Positions 34,432-42,607 of a stretch of DNA of 64,000 nucleotides are shown one piece after another. Where the stretch lies: contig PWFC01000074.1 in assembly GCA_003554025.1 (NCBI GenBank), positions 1-64,000 of the forward strand, given 5' to 3'. Made by a program: the position numbers and the translations under genes. This stretch comes from Mollicutes bacterium. Lineage in GTDB: Bacteria; Bacillota_I; Bacilli_A; Izemoplasmatales; Izemoplasmataceae. Each line of letters begins with the position of its first letter. Position 1 is the first letter of the stretch. Below the pieces are notes generated by a model that was not told where the DNA came from, did no database searches, and saw nothing but the letters and a program-made list of their open reading frames with translations.

Positions 34432-36072
34432 ATGGCAACCACTAGCAAACTGCCCCGTGAAAAGATAGGAAAATCCTCCCCCAAGCTTTTCAGTAGAATC
34501 CGCACCACCTTAGAAACCGTCTACCATCAAAACAACGTACTCAGAGTCCATAATTTGGAAGAAGCCTACAACCTCGCCAAAAACTCTCCGGGCACCATCG
34601 TCAGCGACCTGCCGGTTTACCGGCCCGAAGACATGGGGCTCCCCGCGGACGCGAAAGTTCTTCTTTTCAACGACGGCGCCATCACCGGCCGCCAAGCGCA
34701 AGCGCGACGCCTAATCAACGACGAGAACCGCGAGGAATACGCCAAAATTCTTCGCGAAGCCGTCTACGAGTCCCGCTACCGCATGCTTTACCACGCCACA
34801 TGCGTCATCGGCCTCGACGAGAGCTTCACGGTCAAAGCCCACCTTCTCATTCCCGAAGGGTTTGAAAATACGCTTTATTCGTGGATGCTCAATTTCCAGA
34901 CCATGACCGATGAGATCAAGGCGATGTATAAGGATTCCAAGCCGTTTGACGAAGGCGACATCATCCTCTACTCCGACCCCGATTATTTCGTTGAAGGCTT
35001 CGACAGCGGCCTTTCGCTGTTCGACCGCGAACACAACTGCGCGGCGCTTCTTGGCATGCGCTATTTCGGCGAACACAAAAAAGGGTCGCTCACCATGGCT
35101 TGGTCCATCGCGAGCCGTCAAAACTTCACCGCCTGTCACGGCGGCTTGAAACGTTTGACGCGAAGCGGAAAAGACCCCTTTGTCATGGGCGTCTTCGGGC
35201 TTTCGGGCAGCGGGAAGTCAACCATCACCCACGCCAAGCACGAAGGCAAATACGACATCACGGTTCTTCACGACGACGCCTTCATCATCAACAACGACGA
35301 CCTCTCGACCGTCTCGATGGAACCCTCTTATTTTGACAAAGTCCAAGATTATCCGACGAAAAGTTCCGACAACCGCTTCTTGCTCACCATGCAAAACGTC
35401 GGCGCCACAAGAGACGAAGACGGTCTCATCGTCCCCATCACCGAAGACATCCGCAACGGCAACGGCCGCGCCGTCAAATCGATGTTTTGGACGCCCGACC
35501 GCAAATACGCGTTCAAAGAGAAATTCAACGCCCTCTTTTGGATCATGAAAGACGACCCCCTGCCGCCGGTTTTGAAAGTTGAAGACCCCACGCTCGCCTC
35601 CACTTTCGGCGCCACTTTGGCCACCAAACGCACCAGCGCCGAACACGGAGCCGACCCGAACAAGCTCGCGTTCTCCCCTTACGCCAATCCTTTCAGGCTC
35701 TATCCGCTTGAACAGGATTTCAAGCGGTTCAAGGACCTCTTTGAAAACCACGGCGTCGATTGCTACATCATCAACACCGGTTTCTTCGGCGAGAAAAAAA
35801 TCCCGCCGAAGGTCACCTTGTCGATCGTCGAAAAGATTGCCGATGGAACCTTGGCCTTAAAGCCTTTCGGCCCATACGAAAATCTCTCTTACTCGCCCAT
35901 CGAAGGCTACGATCCGAATTTCGACGACAAAACCTACCACGACAATTTGACCAAGCGCATGCAAGGGCGTCTTGATTTCATCGAGGCGCAAAAAGACGAA
36001 GAAGTGTTGCCCAAAGAAGCCCATAAAGCGCTCAAAAACTTGATAAAATCCGGGGAACGTGACAAAAAATGA
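34432..36072 (+). CDS. pckA: Phosphoenolpyruvate carboxykinase (ATP), divergent
   Basis: A 546-residue protein matching the ATP-type PEPCK length and core. The P-loop GLSGSGKST lies near residue 262 (the usual motif is GLSGTGKTT), followed by an HDDAF metal segment near residue 282, SMFWTPDR, an arginine-rich adenine region FSPYANPFRLYP, and the C-terminal LKPFGPYENLSYSPIEGY. It interconverts oxaloacetate + ATP with PEP + CO2 + ADP; in fermenters it often runs toward oxaloacetate and makes ATP. Motif spacing is unlike E. coli PckA, so a shifted substrate is possible. It is in the same operon as the acyl kinase genes, and ATGA couples it to the aminotransferase. Confidence 0.8.
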   Translation: MATTSKLPREKIGKSSPKLFSRIRTTLETVYHQNNVLRVHNLEEAYNLAKNSPGTIVSDLPVYRPEDMGLPADAKVLLFNDGAITGRQAQARRLINDENREEYAKILREAVYESRYRMLYHATCVIGLDESFTVKAHLLIPEGFENTLYSWMLNFQTMTDEIKAMYKDSKPFDEGDIILYSDPDYFVEGFDSGLSLFDREHNCAALLGMRYFGEHKKGSLTMAWSIASRQNFTACHGGLKRLTRSGKDPFVMGVFGLSGSGKSTITHAKHEGKYDITVLHDDAFIINNDDLSTVSMEPSYFDKVQDYPTKSSDNRFLLTMQNVGATRDEDGLIVPITEDIRNGNGRAVKSMFWTPDRKYAFKEKFNALFWIMKDDPLPPVLKVEDPTLASTFGATLATKRTSAEHGADPNKLAFSPYANPFRLYPLEQDFKRFKDLFENHGVDCYIINTGFFGEKKIPPKVTLSIVEKIADGTLALKPFGPYENLSYSPIEGYDPNFDDKTYHDNLTKRMQGRLDFIEAQKDEEVLPKEAHKALKNLIKSGERDKK

Positions 36073-37325
36073 AGCATTTCGTCAGCGAAAACGTACACGA
36101 CCAAGCGATCATCGATGTCGTCTTCGAAGCCAGCCAAGGGGCGATGAAAGCCATCGAGACCCACGGCGAAGACAACGTCGTCAACGGCGTATTCGGCGCC
36201 TATTTCCGTGAAAAAGGCGGTCTTTTGACGTTCGATTCCATTTACCGAACCTTCGACAAAATCGAAGATTTCCACAAAGCCCGCTACGCGGCCAGCATCT
36301 CCGGCGCGCCCGAATTCCAAAAAGGCATACGCCACTGGCTCTTCGAAAGCGCAGGCCTTGAAGTGCCCTGTGAAATCGTCGCCACCCCGGGCGGCACCGG
36401 CGCACTCTCAAGCACCGTCAAAAACGCGCTTTCTCCCGGAGACACGGTCATCCATCCCGACATAGGCTGGGGCCCATACAAAACCATCGCTTTGCAACAC
36501 GGCATGGACATCGAACACTACACCCTCTTCGAGGGCGACCGTTTCAATTTGGACAGTTTTAAAAGCGTCTGCAAAAAAGTGATGGACAAACAAGGCAAAG
36601 TGTTGGTGTTCATCAACGACCCCTGCCAAAACCCGACCGGCTACACCATGCTTGCAAGCGAGTGGGACGAGCTGCTCGATTATGTGAACGAATTGAGCGA
36701 CAAAGGCCCCGTCATCTTGCTGCACGACATCGCCTATATCGATTTCACCCATCTCGGCAACGACTACAAAAAGCACTTCGAACGCTATAAGCACATGAGA
36801 GAAAACGTGTTGAGCGTCATCGCCTTCAGCGCCTCAAAAACCATGACCGCCTACGGCATGCGCATCGGCGCGCAAGTGATGATTTCCAACAACGAAACCG
36901 AACTATCCCGCTTCAAAAACGCCTGCGCGAACACCGCGCGCGGCGTATGGTCCACGGTAAACAACGGCGGCATGCGTCTTTTCAGCGAACTGGCGCTCAA
37001 CCCCGAAGTCAAGGAAGCCTACATGAAAGAAAAGGGCGAATATTTGGAACTTTTGCGCGAACGCGCCAAAATTTTCATCCAAGAGGCGAAAGAGAGCGGA
37101 CTTCCTATCTATCCCTACAAAGAAGGGTTTTTCGTCACCCTTCGCATCGACAACGCGGCCGTAAAAAACGCGTTGCATCTCGCGCTGAAAGAACACAACA
37201 TCTTTTTCGTCAATGTTTATGGAGGGTTGCGCGTAGCCATATGCTCGATTCCGAAAGCCAAACTTTGCGGATTGGCCAAACGCGTCAAGGCCGTCTACGA
37301 CGACGTCCTTGAAAAACACAGTTGA
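36069..37325 (+). CDS. Class I/II PLP aminotransferase
   Basis: A 418-residue fold-type I aminotransferase. The order is TPGGTGALSSTVKNAL near residue 100 (phosphate cup), NDPCQNPTGYT near residue 187, HDIAYIDF near residue 222 and the PLP Lys in FSASKTMTAYGMRIG near residue 258. The C-terminal Arg region is GGLRVAICSIP. The family type is close to aromatic/aspartate aminotransferases (TyrB/AspC class). Its start overlaps the pckA stop by 4 bases, so it may supply oxaloacetate (from aspartate) to PckA or process the 2-oxoacids of the operon; both are inference. Confidence 0.88.
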   Translation: MKHFVSENVHDQAIIDVVFEASQGAMKAIETHGEDNVVNGVFGAYFREKGGLLTFDSIYRTFDKIEDFHKARYAASISGAPEFQKGIRHWLFESAGLEVPCEIVATPGGTGALSSTVKNALSPGDTVIHPDIGWGPYKTIALQHGMDIEHYTLFEGDRFNLDSFKSVCKKVMDKQGKVLVFINDPCQNPTGYTMLASEWDELLDYVNELSDKGPVILLHDIAYIDFTHLGNDYKKHFERYKHMRENVLSVIAFSASKTMTAYGMRIGAQVMISNNETELSRFKNACANTARGVWSTVNNGGMRLFSELALNPEVKEAYMKEKGEYLELLRERAKIFIQEAKESGLPIYPYKEGFFVTLRIDNAAVKNALHLALKEHNIFFVNVYGGLRVAICSIPKAKLCGLAKRVKAVYDDVLEKHS

Positions 37326-37333
37326 CCATGCAC

Positions 37334-37364
37334 AAAACCGCGCCTTAAGTGGCGCGGTTTTTTT
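37334..37364 (+). terminator. Terminator of the buk operon
   Basis: AAAACCGCGCC, TTAAGT loop, GGCGCGG and seven T. Confidence 0.9.
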
Positions 37365-37370
37365 GTGCAT

Positions 37371-37403
37371 GAAAAAAGGAATGCCAAGACTCTTGGCATT
37401 CCT
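37371..37403 (-). terminator. Terminator of the hyd operon
   Basis: A 12-base stem AGGAATGCCAAG/CTTGGCATTCCT with a 3-base loop; on the minus strand a six-T run follows. It stands back-to-back with the buk-operon terminator. Confidence 0.85.
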
Positions 37404-37427
37404 AAAATATGTTTGCGCTTTGAAGCT

Positions 37428-39182
37428 TCAGATTCTTTCTTTGGCGCTATAGGTCGTATGCAGCAAGTCCTTCGCCCGTTTCGAACCGGGGCTTCCGAGG
37501 AAATCCTTGTAGACTTTCTTGACCATCGGATTTTCATGGGACTTGCGCAATTCGGTGCCGAGGTCGATTTTGTAAATGGATTCTGCGCGTTTTTTGAGGA
37601 TGTTTGAATCGCCGTGGTGGTAAGGCTGTCCGCCGCCCCCGATGCAACCGCCCGGGCAAGCCATGATTTCGATGGCGTCGAAATGGCTCTTGCCGTCGCG
37701 GATTTCTTCAAGCAACTTACGGGCGTTGCCGAGTTCGTGGGCGATGCCGATGCGCAGTTTCGTGCCGTTCATTTCTATGGTCGCCTCGCGGATGCCGTCG
37801 ATGCCGCGGAGGTCTTTGAAATCGACTTGTTTGAGTTCTTTGCCGGTCACCATTTCGTAAGCGGTACGGCTTGCGGCTTCGATGACGCCGCCGGTGGTGC
37901 CGAAGATGGCGGCGGCGCCGGTCGATTCGCCAAGCAGCTGATCGAAGGTGCCATCGCGCAAGGTGTTGAAATCGATGGCCGCTTCTTTGATCATGCGGGC
38001 GAGTTCGCGCGTGGTGAGGACGTAGTCGACGTTGTAGTGGCCTTCAACGGAAAGTTCCTCGCGCGCCGCTTCCGCTTTTTTAGCGATGCAAGGCATGATT
38101 GAGACCATGGTGATGTCTTCGGGGTCGATGTTGTTTTGCTCGGCGTAATAGGTCTTGGCGAGCGATCCGACCATGGATTGCGGCGATTTGCATGTAGAAG
38201 GGACGTCTAATAGCTCGGGGAACTGCTGTTCGATGAACTGCACCCAAGCGGGGCAGCACGAAGTGAGCATGGGCAGGGGACCGTCTTTTTCGATTCTGTC
38301 GACAAGTTCTTTCGCTTCTTCGACAATGGTCAAGTCGGCGCCGAAATTGGTGTCGAAGACGGTGTCAAACCCTAGGCGTCTCAATGCGCTCACGACTTTG
38401 CCGGTCGAAATTTCTCCGGGGTCGTAGCCGAACTCTTCGCCAAGCGCGACGCGGACGGCGGGAGCGACTTGCACGATGACGTGCTTTTTCGGATTGTTCA
38501 AACGTTTCCAGACTTTCGAGGACGCGTCCATCTCCGCAAGCGCGCCGGTCGGGCAAACCGATACGCATTGTCCGCAGTATGTACAGCTAGTGTCGCCCAT
38601 ATCCATATGGAAGGCGGTGGCGACAACCACGTCGAACCCGCGTTTGAGCGGCGATAGGACGCCGACGGTTTGCACGTCGTTGCACATGGTGATGCAACGG
38701 CGGCACATGATGCATTTGTTCGGGTCTTTATGGATCGCTTGCGATGTGGTGTCGATGGGGTGCTGCATCTTTTCGCCTTGATAGTGGATTTCTTTGATGT
38801 TCATCTCATGGGCGAGACTTTGCAGTTCGCAATCGAGGTTCTTGACGCATGTCAGGCAATCTTGCGGATGGTTGGAAAGGAGTAGTTCAAGCGAGGTGCG
38901 TCTTCCCATGACGGCTTTCATCGAATCGGTCTCGATTTTCATGCCGTCATAGACTTCTTGCGAACAAGAAGGGACGAGACGACCGCTGTTGTCGTCTTCT
39001 ACGACGCAAACGCGGCAGTTGGCCGATTGGTTGACCGCGTTCAAGTCGTGAAGGTTCAAATGACAGAGGGTGGGGATGTGCACGCCGGCTTTCGCCGCGG
39101 CGTCTAGGACGGAAGTGCCTTTTTCCACCGTAATTTCCATGCCGTTGACCGTACAGTTGATCATTTTATCGATTAATTTCAT
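37428..39182 (-). CDS. hydA: [FeFe] hydrogenase catalytic subunit (HydA/HndD type)
   Basis: A 584-residue group A [FeFe] hydrogenase. Clusters in order: [2Fe-2S] with Cys40, 56, 59, 73; His-Cys3 [4Fe-4S] (H105, C109, C112, C118); two [4Fe-4S] motifs around 157-167 and 200-210; then the H-cluster domain with TSCCPAW (C309, C310), MPCIAKK (C364) and ACPGGCIGGGGQP (C509, C513). All key cysteines are present, so it should be active. Maturases HydEFG are not in the window. It is 13 bases after hydB and the last gene of hydC-hydB-hydA, which matches electron-bifurcating NADH/ferredoxin hydrogenases. AGGAGAGG precedes the ATG. Confidence 0.97.
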   Translation of the reverse strand: MKLIDKMINCTVNGMEITVEKGTSVLDAAAKAGVHIPTLCHLNLHDLNAVNQSANCRVCVVEDDNSGRLVPSCSQEVYDGMKIETDSMKAVMGRRTSLELLLSNHPQDCLTCVKNLDCELQSLAHEMNIKEIHYQGEKMQHPIDTTSQAIHKDPNKCIMCRRCITMCNDVQTVGVLSPLKRGFDVVVATAFHMDMGDTSCTYCGQCVSVCPTGALAEMDASSKVWKRLNNPKKHVIVQVAPAVRVALGEEFGYDPGEISTGKVVSALRRLGFDTVFDTNFGADLTIVEEAKELVDRIEKDGPLPMLTSCCPAWVQFIEQQFPELLDVPSTCKSPQSMVGSLAKTYYAEQNNIDPEDITMVSIMPCIAKKAEAAREELSVEGHYNVDYVLTTRELARMIKEAAIDFNTLRDGTFDQLLGESTGAAAIFGTTGGVIEAASRTAYEMVTGKELKQVDFKDLRGIDGIREATIEMNGTKLRIGIAHELGNARKLLEEIRDGKSHFDAIEIMACPGGCIGGGGQPYHHGDSNILKKRAESIYKIDLGTELRKSHENPMVKKVYKDFLGSPGSKRAKDLLHTTYSAKERI

Positions 39183-39195
39183 CTTCTACCCTCTC

Positions 39196-41019
39196 CTATG
39201 GTTTGATGATTGCGTCTTTGGGGCAAACGTCGTAACAAGCCCCGCAGGCGATGCATTCGGATTCGTCAATCGTATGCGCTTGACGGACATCGCCGCTGAT
39301 GCAGTCGGTGGGACACACACGCTTGCATTTCGTACAGCCGATACATTTTTCCGGATCGACGCTGTATTTGGTTTTTTTGGTTCTATAGGCGTAGGCTTCG
39401 TATTCTTCGGCGAAGTATTCCATCGTCGAAAGTACGGGATTCGGAGCGCTTTGGCCAAGGCCGCAAAGCGAAGAGCTCTGAATGTTTTCGCCCAAAGTGC
39501 GCAACCTTTCGAGATCGTCGGGGTCGCCTTCCATGTTGGTCAGTCTTTCGAGGATTTCATACATGCGCTTAGTGCCGATGCGGCACGGGGTGCATTTTCC
39601 GCAGGATTCGTCCTGGGTGAAATCCAAATAGAATTTGGCGATTTCCACCATGTCGCTGTCTTCGTCCATGACAATCATGCCGCCCGAGCCCATCATCGCG
39701 CCGATGGAATCGAGAGAATCGTAGTCGATGGGTGTGTCGAAATACTCTTCGGTGATGACTCCCCCGCTTGGACCGCCAATCTGGATGGCTTTGATGTCCT
39801 TGCCATCGGGGTGCCCTCCGCCAATCTCAAAGACGATTTCACGGAACGTTGTCCCCATGGGCACTTCGACAAGGCCGATGTTTCGGACGTTACCGGCAAG
39901 GGCGAACACTTTCGTGCCTTTGGATTCTTCGGTGCCGATGGATGAGAACCACTTCGCGCCTTTGCGAAGAATGACGGGAATGTTGGCGAGGGTTTCGACG
40001 TTGTTCACCGTGGAAGGCTTGCCACGATAGCCTTTTTGCGAGGGGAATGGCGGTTTGGTGGATGGTTCGCCGCGTTGCCCTTCCATCGAATGGATGAGGG
40101 CGGTTTCTTCACCGCAAACAAAAGCTCCTGCGCCGAGTTTGATTTCTAAATCGAAATCAAAGCCCGAGTTGAAGATGTTCTCGCCTAGGAATCCGTATTC
40201 GCGGGCGTCTTCAATCGCCTTGCGCAACGGTTCAATGGAAGTGGCGTATTCGGCGCGAATATAAATGAGACCTTCTTTGGCGCCCGTAGCGTACCCGCCG
40301 ATGACCATCGCTTCGATCAAGGCGTGCGGGTCGCCTTCGATGATGCTTCTGTCCATGAATGCGCCCGGATCGCCTTCGTCGGCGTTGCAGATCATATATT
40401 TTTCATCGCTTTTCTCTTGGAGCGTAAAGCCCCATTTCATACCGGTTGAAAACCCGCCGCCGCCACGACCGCGCAGGCCGCTTTCCTTGATGATGTCCAC
40501 GACATCTTGCGGAGAGTTTTCCGCTAGCACGGTGGCAAGAGCTTCATAACCGTCGTTTTGCACGTAATGCTCGATGTTCCAAGGGTCGATGCTGCCGCAA
40601 TTGAGAAGCGCGATACGTTTTTGCTTTTTGTAGAAATCCATGTTCTTGGCGGCTTTGATGATTTCGTTTCTCTTTGGGTCGGTGTATAAAAGACGTTCAA
40701 CCGTTTCACCATTAAGCAAATGCTTTTCGACAATCTCGTCGACGTCGTCGAGATGCACTTTTACATAGGTGATTTCTTCGGGTTCCATCAAAAGCAAGGG
40801 CCCTTGTCCGCAAAGGCGGACACAGCCGGTGCGAACGAGTTCGACTTTGGTGTCAAGGCTGTGTTTCTCGATTTGTTCTTTGAGACGCTCGATGATCAAA
40901 TCGCTGTCGCTCGATAGACACGATGTCCCCGCGCAAGCGAGAATGCGGATGGTTTTTGTGTCGGGCGAAGGAATGTTATCTTTCCATTTTTTCAACGCGT
41001 CAAGGGATTCAACTCGCAT
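39196..41019 (-). CDS. hydB: NADH-binding subunit of the bifurcating hydrogenase (HydB, NuoF-like)
   Basis: A 607-residue diaphorase subunit. An N-terminal thioredoxin-like [2Fe-2S] domain (C29, C34, C66, C70) is followed by the NuoF module with FMN/NADH motifs (LRGRGGGGFSTGMKWGF and CNADEGDPGAF), a [4Fe-4S] site SCGKCTPCRIGT, and a C-terminal bacterial ferredoxin domain with two clusters (CIGCTKCKRVCP and CIACGACYDVCP). ATG 41019 is chosen because GAGGTG is upstream; the frame is open 48 codons further through hydC, which is a shadow. It oxidises NADH, passing electrons to HydA. Confidence 0.96.
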   Translation of the reverse strand: MRVESLDALKKWKDNIPSPDTKTIRILACAGTSCLSSDSDLIIERLKEQIEKHSLDTKVELVRTGCVRLCGQGPLLLMEPEEITYVKVHLDDVDEIVEKHLLNGETVERLLYTDPKRNEIIKAAKNMDFYKKQKRIALLNCGSIDPWNIEHYVQNDGYEALATVLAENSPQDVVDIIKESGLRGRGGGGFSTGMKWGFTLQEKSDEKYMICNADEGDPGAFMDRSIIEGDPHALIEAMVIGGYATGAKEGLIYIRAEYATSIEPLRKAIEDAREYGFLGENIFNSGFDFDLEIKLGAGAFVCGEETALIHSMEGQRGEPSTKPPFPSQKGYRGKPSTVNNVETLANIPVILRKGAKWFSSIGTEESKGTKVFALAGNVRNIGLVEVPMGTTFREIVFEIGGGHPDGKDIKAIQIGGPSGGVITEEYFDTPIDYDSLDSIGAMMGSGGMIVMDEDSDMVEIAKFYLDFTQDESCGKCTPCRIGTKRMYEILERLTNMEGDPDDLERLRTLGENIQSSSLCGLGQSAPNPVLSTMEYFAEEYEAYAYRTKKTKYSVDPEKCIGCTKCKRVCPTDCISGDVRQAHTIDESECIACGACYDVCPKDAIIKP

Positions 41020-41524
41020 GTTTTTCACCTCGTTTGTAACGGCGAATGATGTCGTCGACTTCGTTGATTTTGACGTTGCCGTAAACTTTTTCGTTGATTG
41101 TGACAACCGGAGCCAATCCGCAAGCGCCGATGCAGCGTACGTCTTGGACCGTAAACAATCCATCGTCGCTCATCTTGCCTTTTTGCGAATCCGTAAGCTC
41201 CAAAATGCGGTCAAGCACCTTTTCGGCACCCTTGACGAAACAAGCGGTCCCCATGCAAACGCTGACCGTGTATTTTCCGCGAGGTTCTTCGCTAAAAAGC
41301 GAATAAAACGTGACCACGCCGTTGACTTTCGCCGAAGGCATGTCGAGTTGCTTGGCAATATACCATTGCAGGTTCTTCGGCAAATAACCAAAAATCTGTT
41401 GCGCATGGTGCAGCACGTGAATGAGCTGTTCTTCCTTGTTTCCACTAAGATTGTCAATGTACGCGTCGATCTTTTTAAGACCGTCGGAATCGAGCGTACT
41501 CGTATCGAGAATTTCTTTTCGCAT
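41009..41524 (-). CDS. hydC: NuoE-like [2Fe-2S] subunit of the hydrogenase (HydC)
   Basis: A 171-residue thioredoxin-fold subunit with C90, C95, C131 and C135 as [2Fe-2S] ligands, in VCMGTACFV and CIGACGLAP. It is the usual length of NuoE/HydC. ATG 41524 is preceded by AAGGAGG; upstream in-frame codons lie in the promoter region. It overlaps hydB by 11 bases and is the first gene of the operon. Confidence 0.96.
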   Translation of the reverse strand: MRKEILDTSTLDSDGLKKIDAYIDNLSGNKEEQLIHVLHHAQQIFGYLPKNLQWYIAKQLDMPSAKVNGVVTFYSLFSEEPRGKYTVSVCMGTACFVKGAEKVLDRILELTDSQKGKMSDDGLFTVQDVRCIGACGLAPVVTINEKVYGNVKINEVDDIIRRYKRGEKHAS

Positions 41525-41557
41525 AAGCGCCCTCCTTGAACTTGAAATGCCACTTAA

Positions 41558-41586
41558 ATTGTAATTCAATAGCGCCCAAAAGTAAA
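41558..41586 (-). promoter_or_regulatory. Promoter of the hydCBA operon
   Basis: On the minus strand TTTACT (41581-41586), 17 bases and TACAAT (41558-41563). Confidence 0.65.
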
Positions 41587-41624
41587 TATATTTCGGGCAA
41601 AAAACCAAAGAAAATGCTTACATT

Positions 41625-41655
41625 TGTATTACAATTTTTCTGTATTACAATTTTT
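41625..41655. repeat. Tandem operator-like direct repeat upstream of the hyd promoter
   Basis: Two exact copies of TGTATTACAATTTTT (41625-41639 and 41641-41655) lie with a 16-base period. Each holds an inverted repeat TGTA-T-TACA (the first extends to TTGTATTACAA). They are about 40 bases upstream of the -35, between the miaA terminator and the hyd promoter. Confidence 0.6.
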
Positions 41656-41677
41656 GTGTTTCAGGTTGCGTTTGGAT

Positions 41678-41706
41678 AAAAAAAGAGCATCTGTTTTGAT
41701 GCTCTT
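41678..41706 (-). terminator. Terminator after miaA
   Basis: AAGAGCATC and GATGCTCTT form a stem with a six-base loop; on the minus strand a seven-T tract follows. It begins in the miaA stop codon. Confidence 0.85.
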
Positions 41707-42607
41707 ACCCAATATTTTTACATTTTCTTTCTATAATGGAAGCCGCTTCTTCGACCGTTTTCTCAAACGACGTTTCTTCAACGCTCAGCCAATGAGCGTC
41801 AAACTGATTTTTGAAGTAAGTGTATTGGCGTTTGGCGTATTGGCGGGAATGGATTACGATGCGCTTTTTGGCTTCTTCTAAAGAGATGCGACCGTCCAAA
41901 TACGCGAAGCACTCTTTGTATCCGATGGCCTCTTCCGCTTTGCTTGGACGTTGGTGATAGAGTCTAACCGCTTCTGCAAGCAAGCCCTCTTCGAACATGG
42001 TTTCGACGCGTTCTTCAATGCGCCTATGCAGGGCTTCCCTTGGCATGTGCAAAGCAATCATCACGTAGTCGTAAAGTTTGCGCTCCCCGCGCGCTTCTTC
42101 ACCGATGGGGTTTTCTCGTTTGGCGCGGCTTAAAGCGTGCAAGAGGCGTTTGCGGTTGTTCGGATGGATGTTGGATGCGGCTTTTGGGTCCGTTTTTTTC
42201 AGTTTTTCGTACAATGCGGTGTTTTCATAGTTGGCAAGTTCGGCTTCGAACGCTTTGTCGCGGTAGGTGTTTTCAAAACGGAAATCGTGCAAGACGCTCT
42301 TTTGGTAAAAGCCGGTGCCTCCGACCAAAAACGGAAGCTTTCCGCGTTTTTGAATGTCTTCAAATGCGGCGCGGGCGTCCTTTTGGAAATTGGCGACGCT
42401 GTATTCTTCCGAAGGTTCGACAAGATCGAGTAGATGATGGGAAACTTCTTTTTGTTCGGCAGGGCTTGCTTTTGCGCTGCCGATGTCGAGCCCTTTATAG
42501 ATTTGCACGCTGTCGGCGGAAACGATTTCTCCGTCGAAACGTTTGGCCAAGGCGATGGCGAGCTTGGTTTTCCCGACCCCGGTCGGTCCGACAATGGAGA
42601 CAATCAT
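41705..42607 (-). CDS. miaA: tRNA dimethylallyltransferase
   Basis: A 300-residue enzyme adding a dimethylallyl group to the N6 of A37 in tRNAs reading UNN codons. It has a P-loop GPTGVGKTKLAIALA (7-21), SADSVQIYKGLDIGSAK (34-50), LVGGTGFYQKS near residue 98 and NNRKRLLHAL near residue 150. Its prenyl donor comes from the MEP pathway started by Dxs. It overlaps mutL by 4 bases and ends the operon with a terminator. MiaB, which adds the methylthio group to its product, is encoded upstream in the same cluster. Confidence 0.97.
   Translation of the reverse strand: MIVSIVGPTGVGKTKLAIALAKRFDGEIVSADSVQIYKGLDIGSAKASPAEQKEVSHHLLDLVEPSEEYSVANFQKDARAAFEDIQKRGKLPFLVGGTGFYQKSVLHDFRFENTYRDKAFEAELANYENTALYEKLKKTDPKAASNIHPNNRKRLLHALSRAKRENPIGEEARGERKLYDYVMIALHMPREALHRRIEERVETMFEEGLLAEAVRLYHQRPSKAEEAIGYKECFAYLDGRISLEEAKKRIVIHSRQYAKRQYTYFKNQFDAHWLSVEETSFEKTVEEAASIIERKCKNIG

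Noticed and set aside
41609-41622. cre-like element upstream of the hyd operon
   Set aside because: The minus-strand sequence TGTAAGCATTTTCT lacks the central CG needed for CcpA sites.
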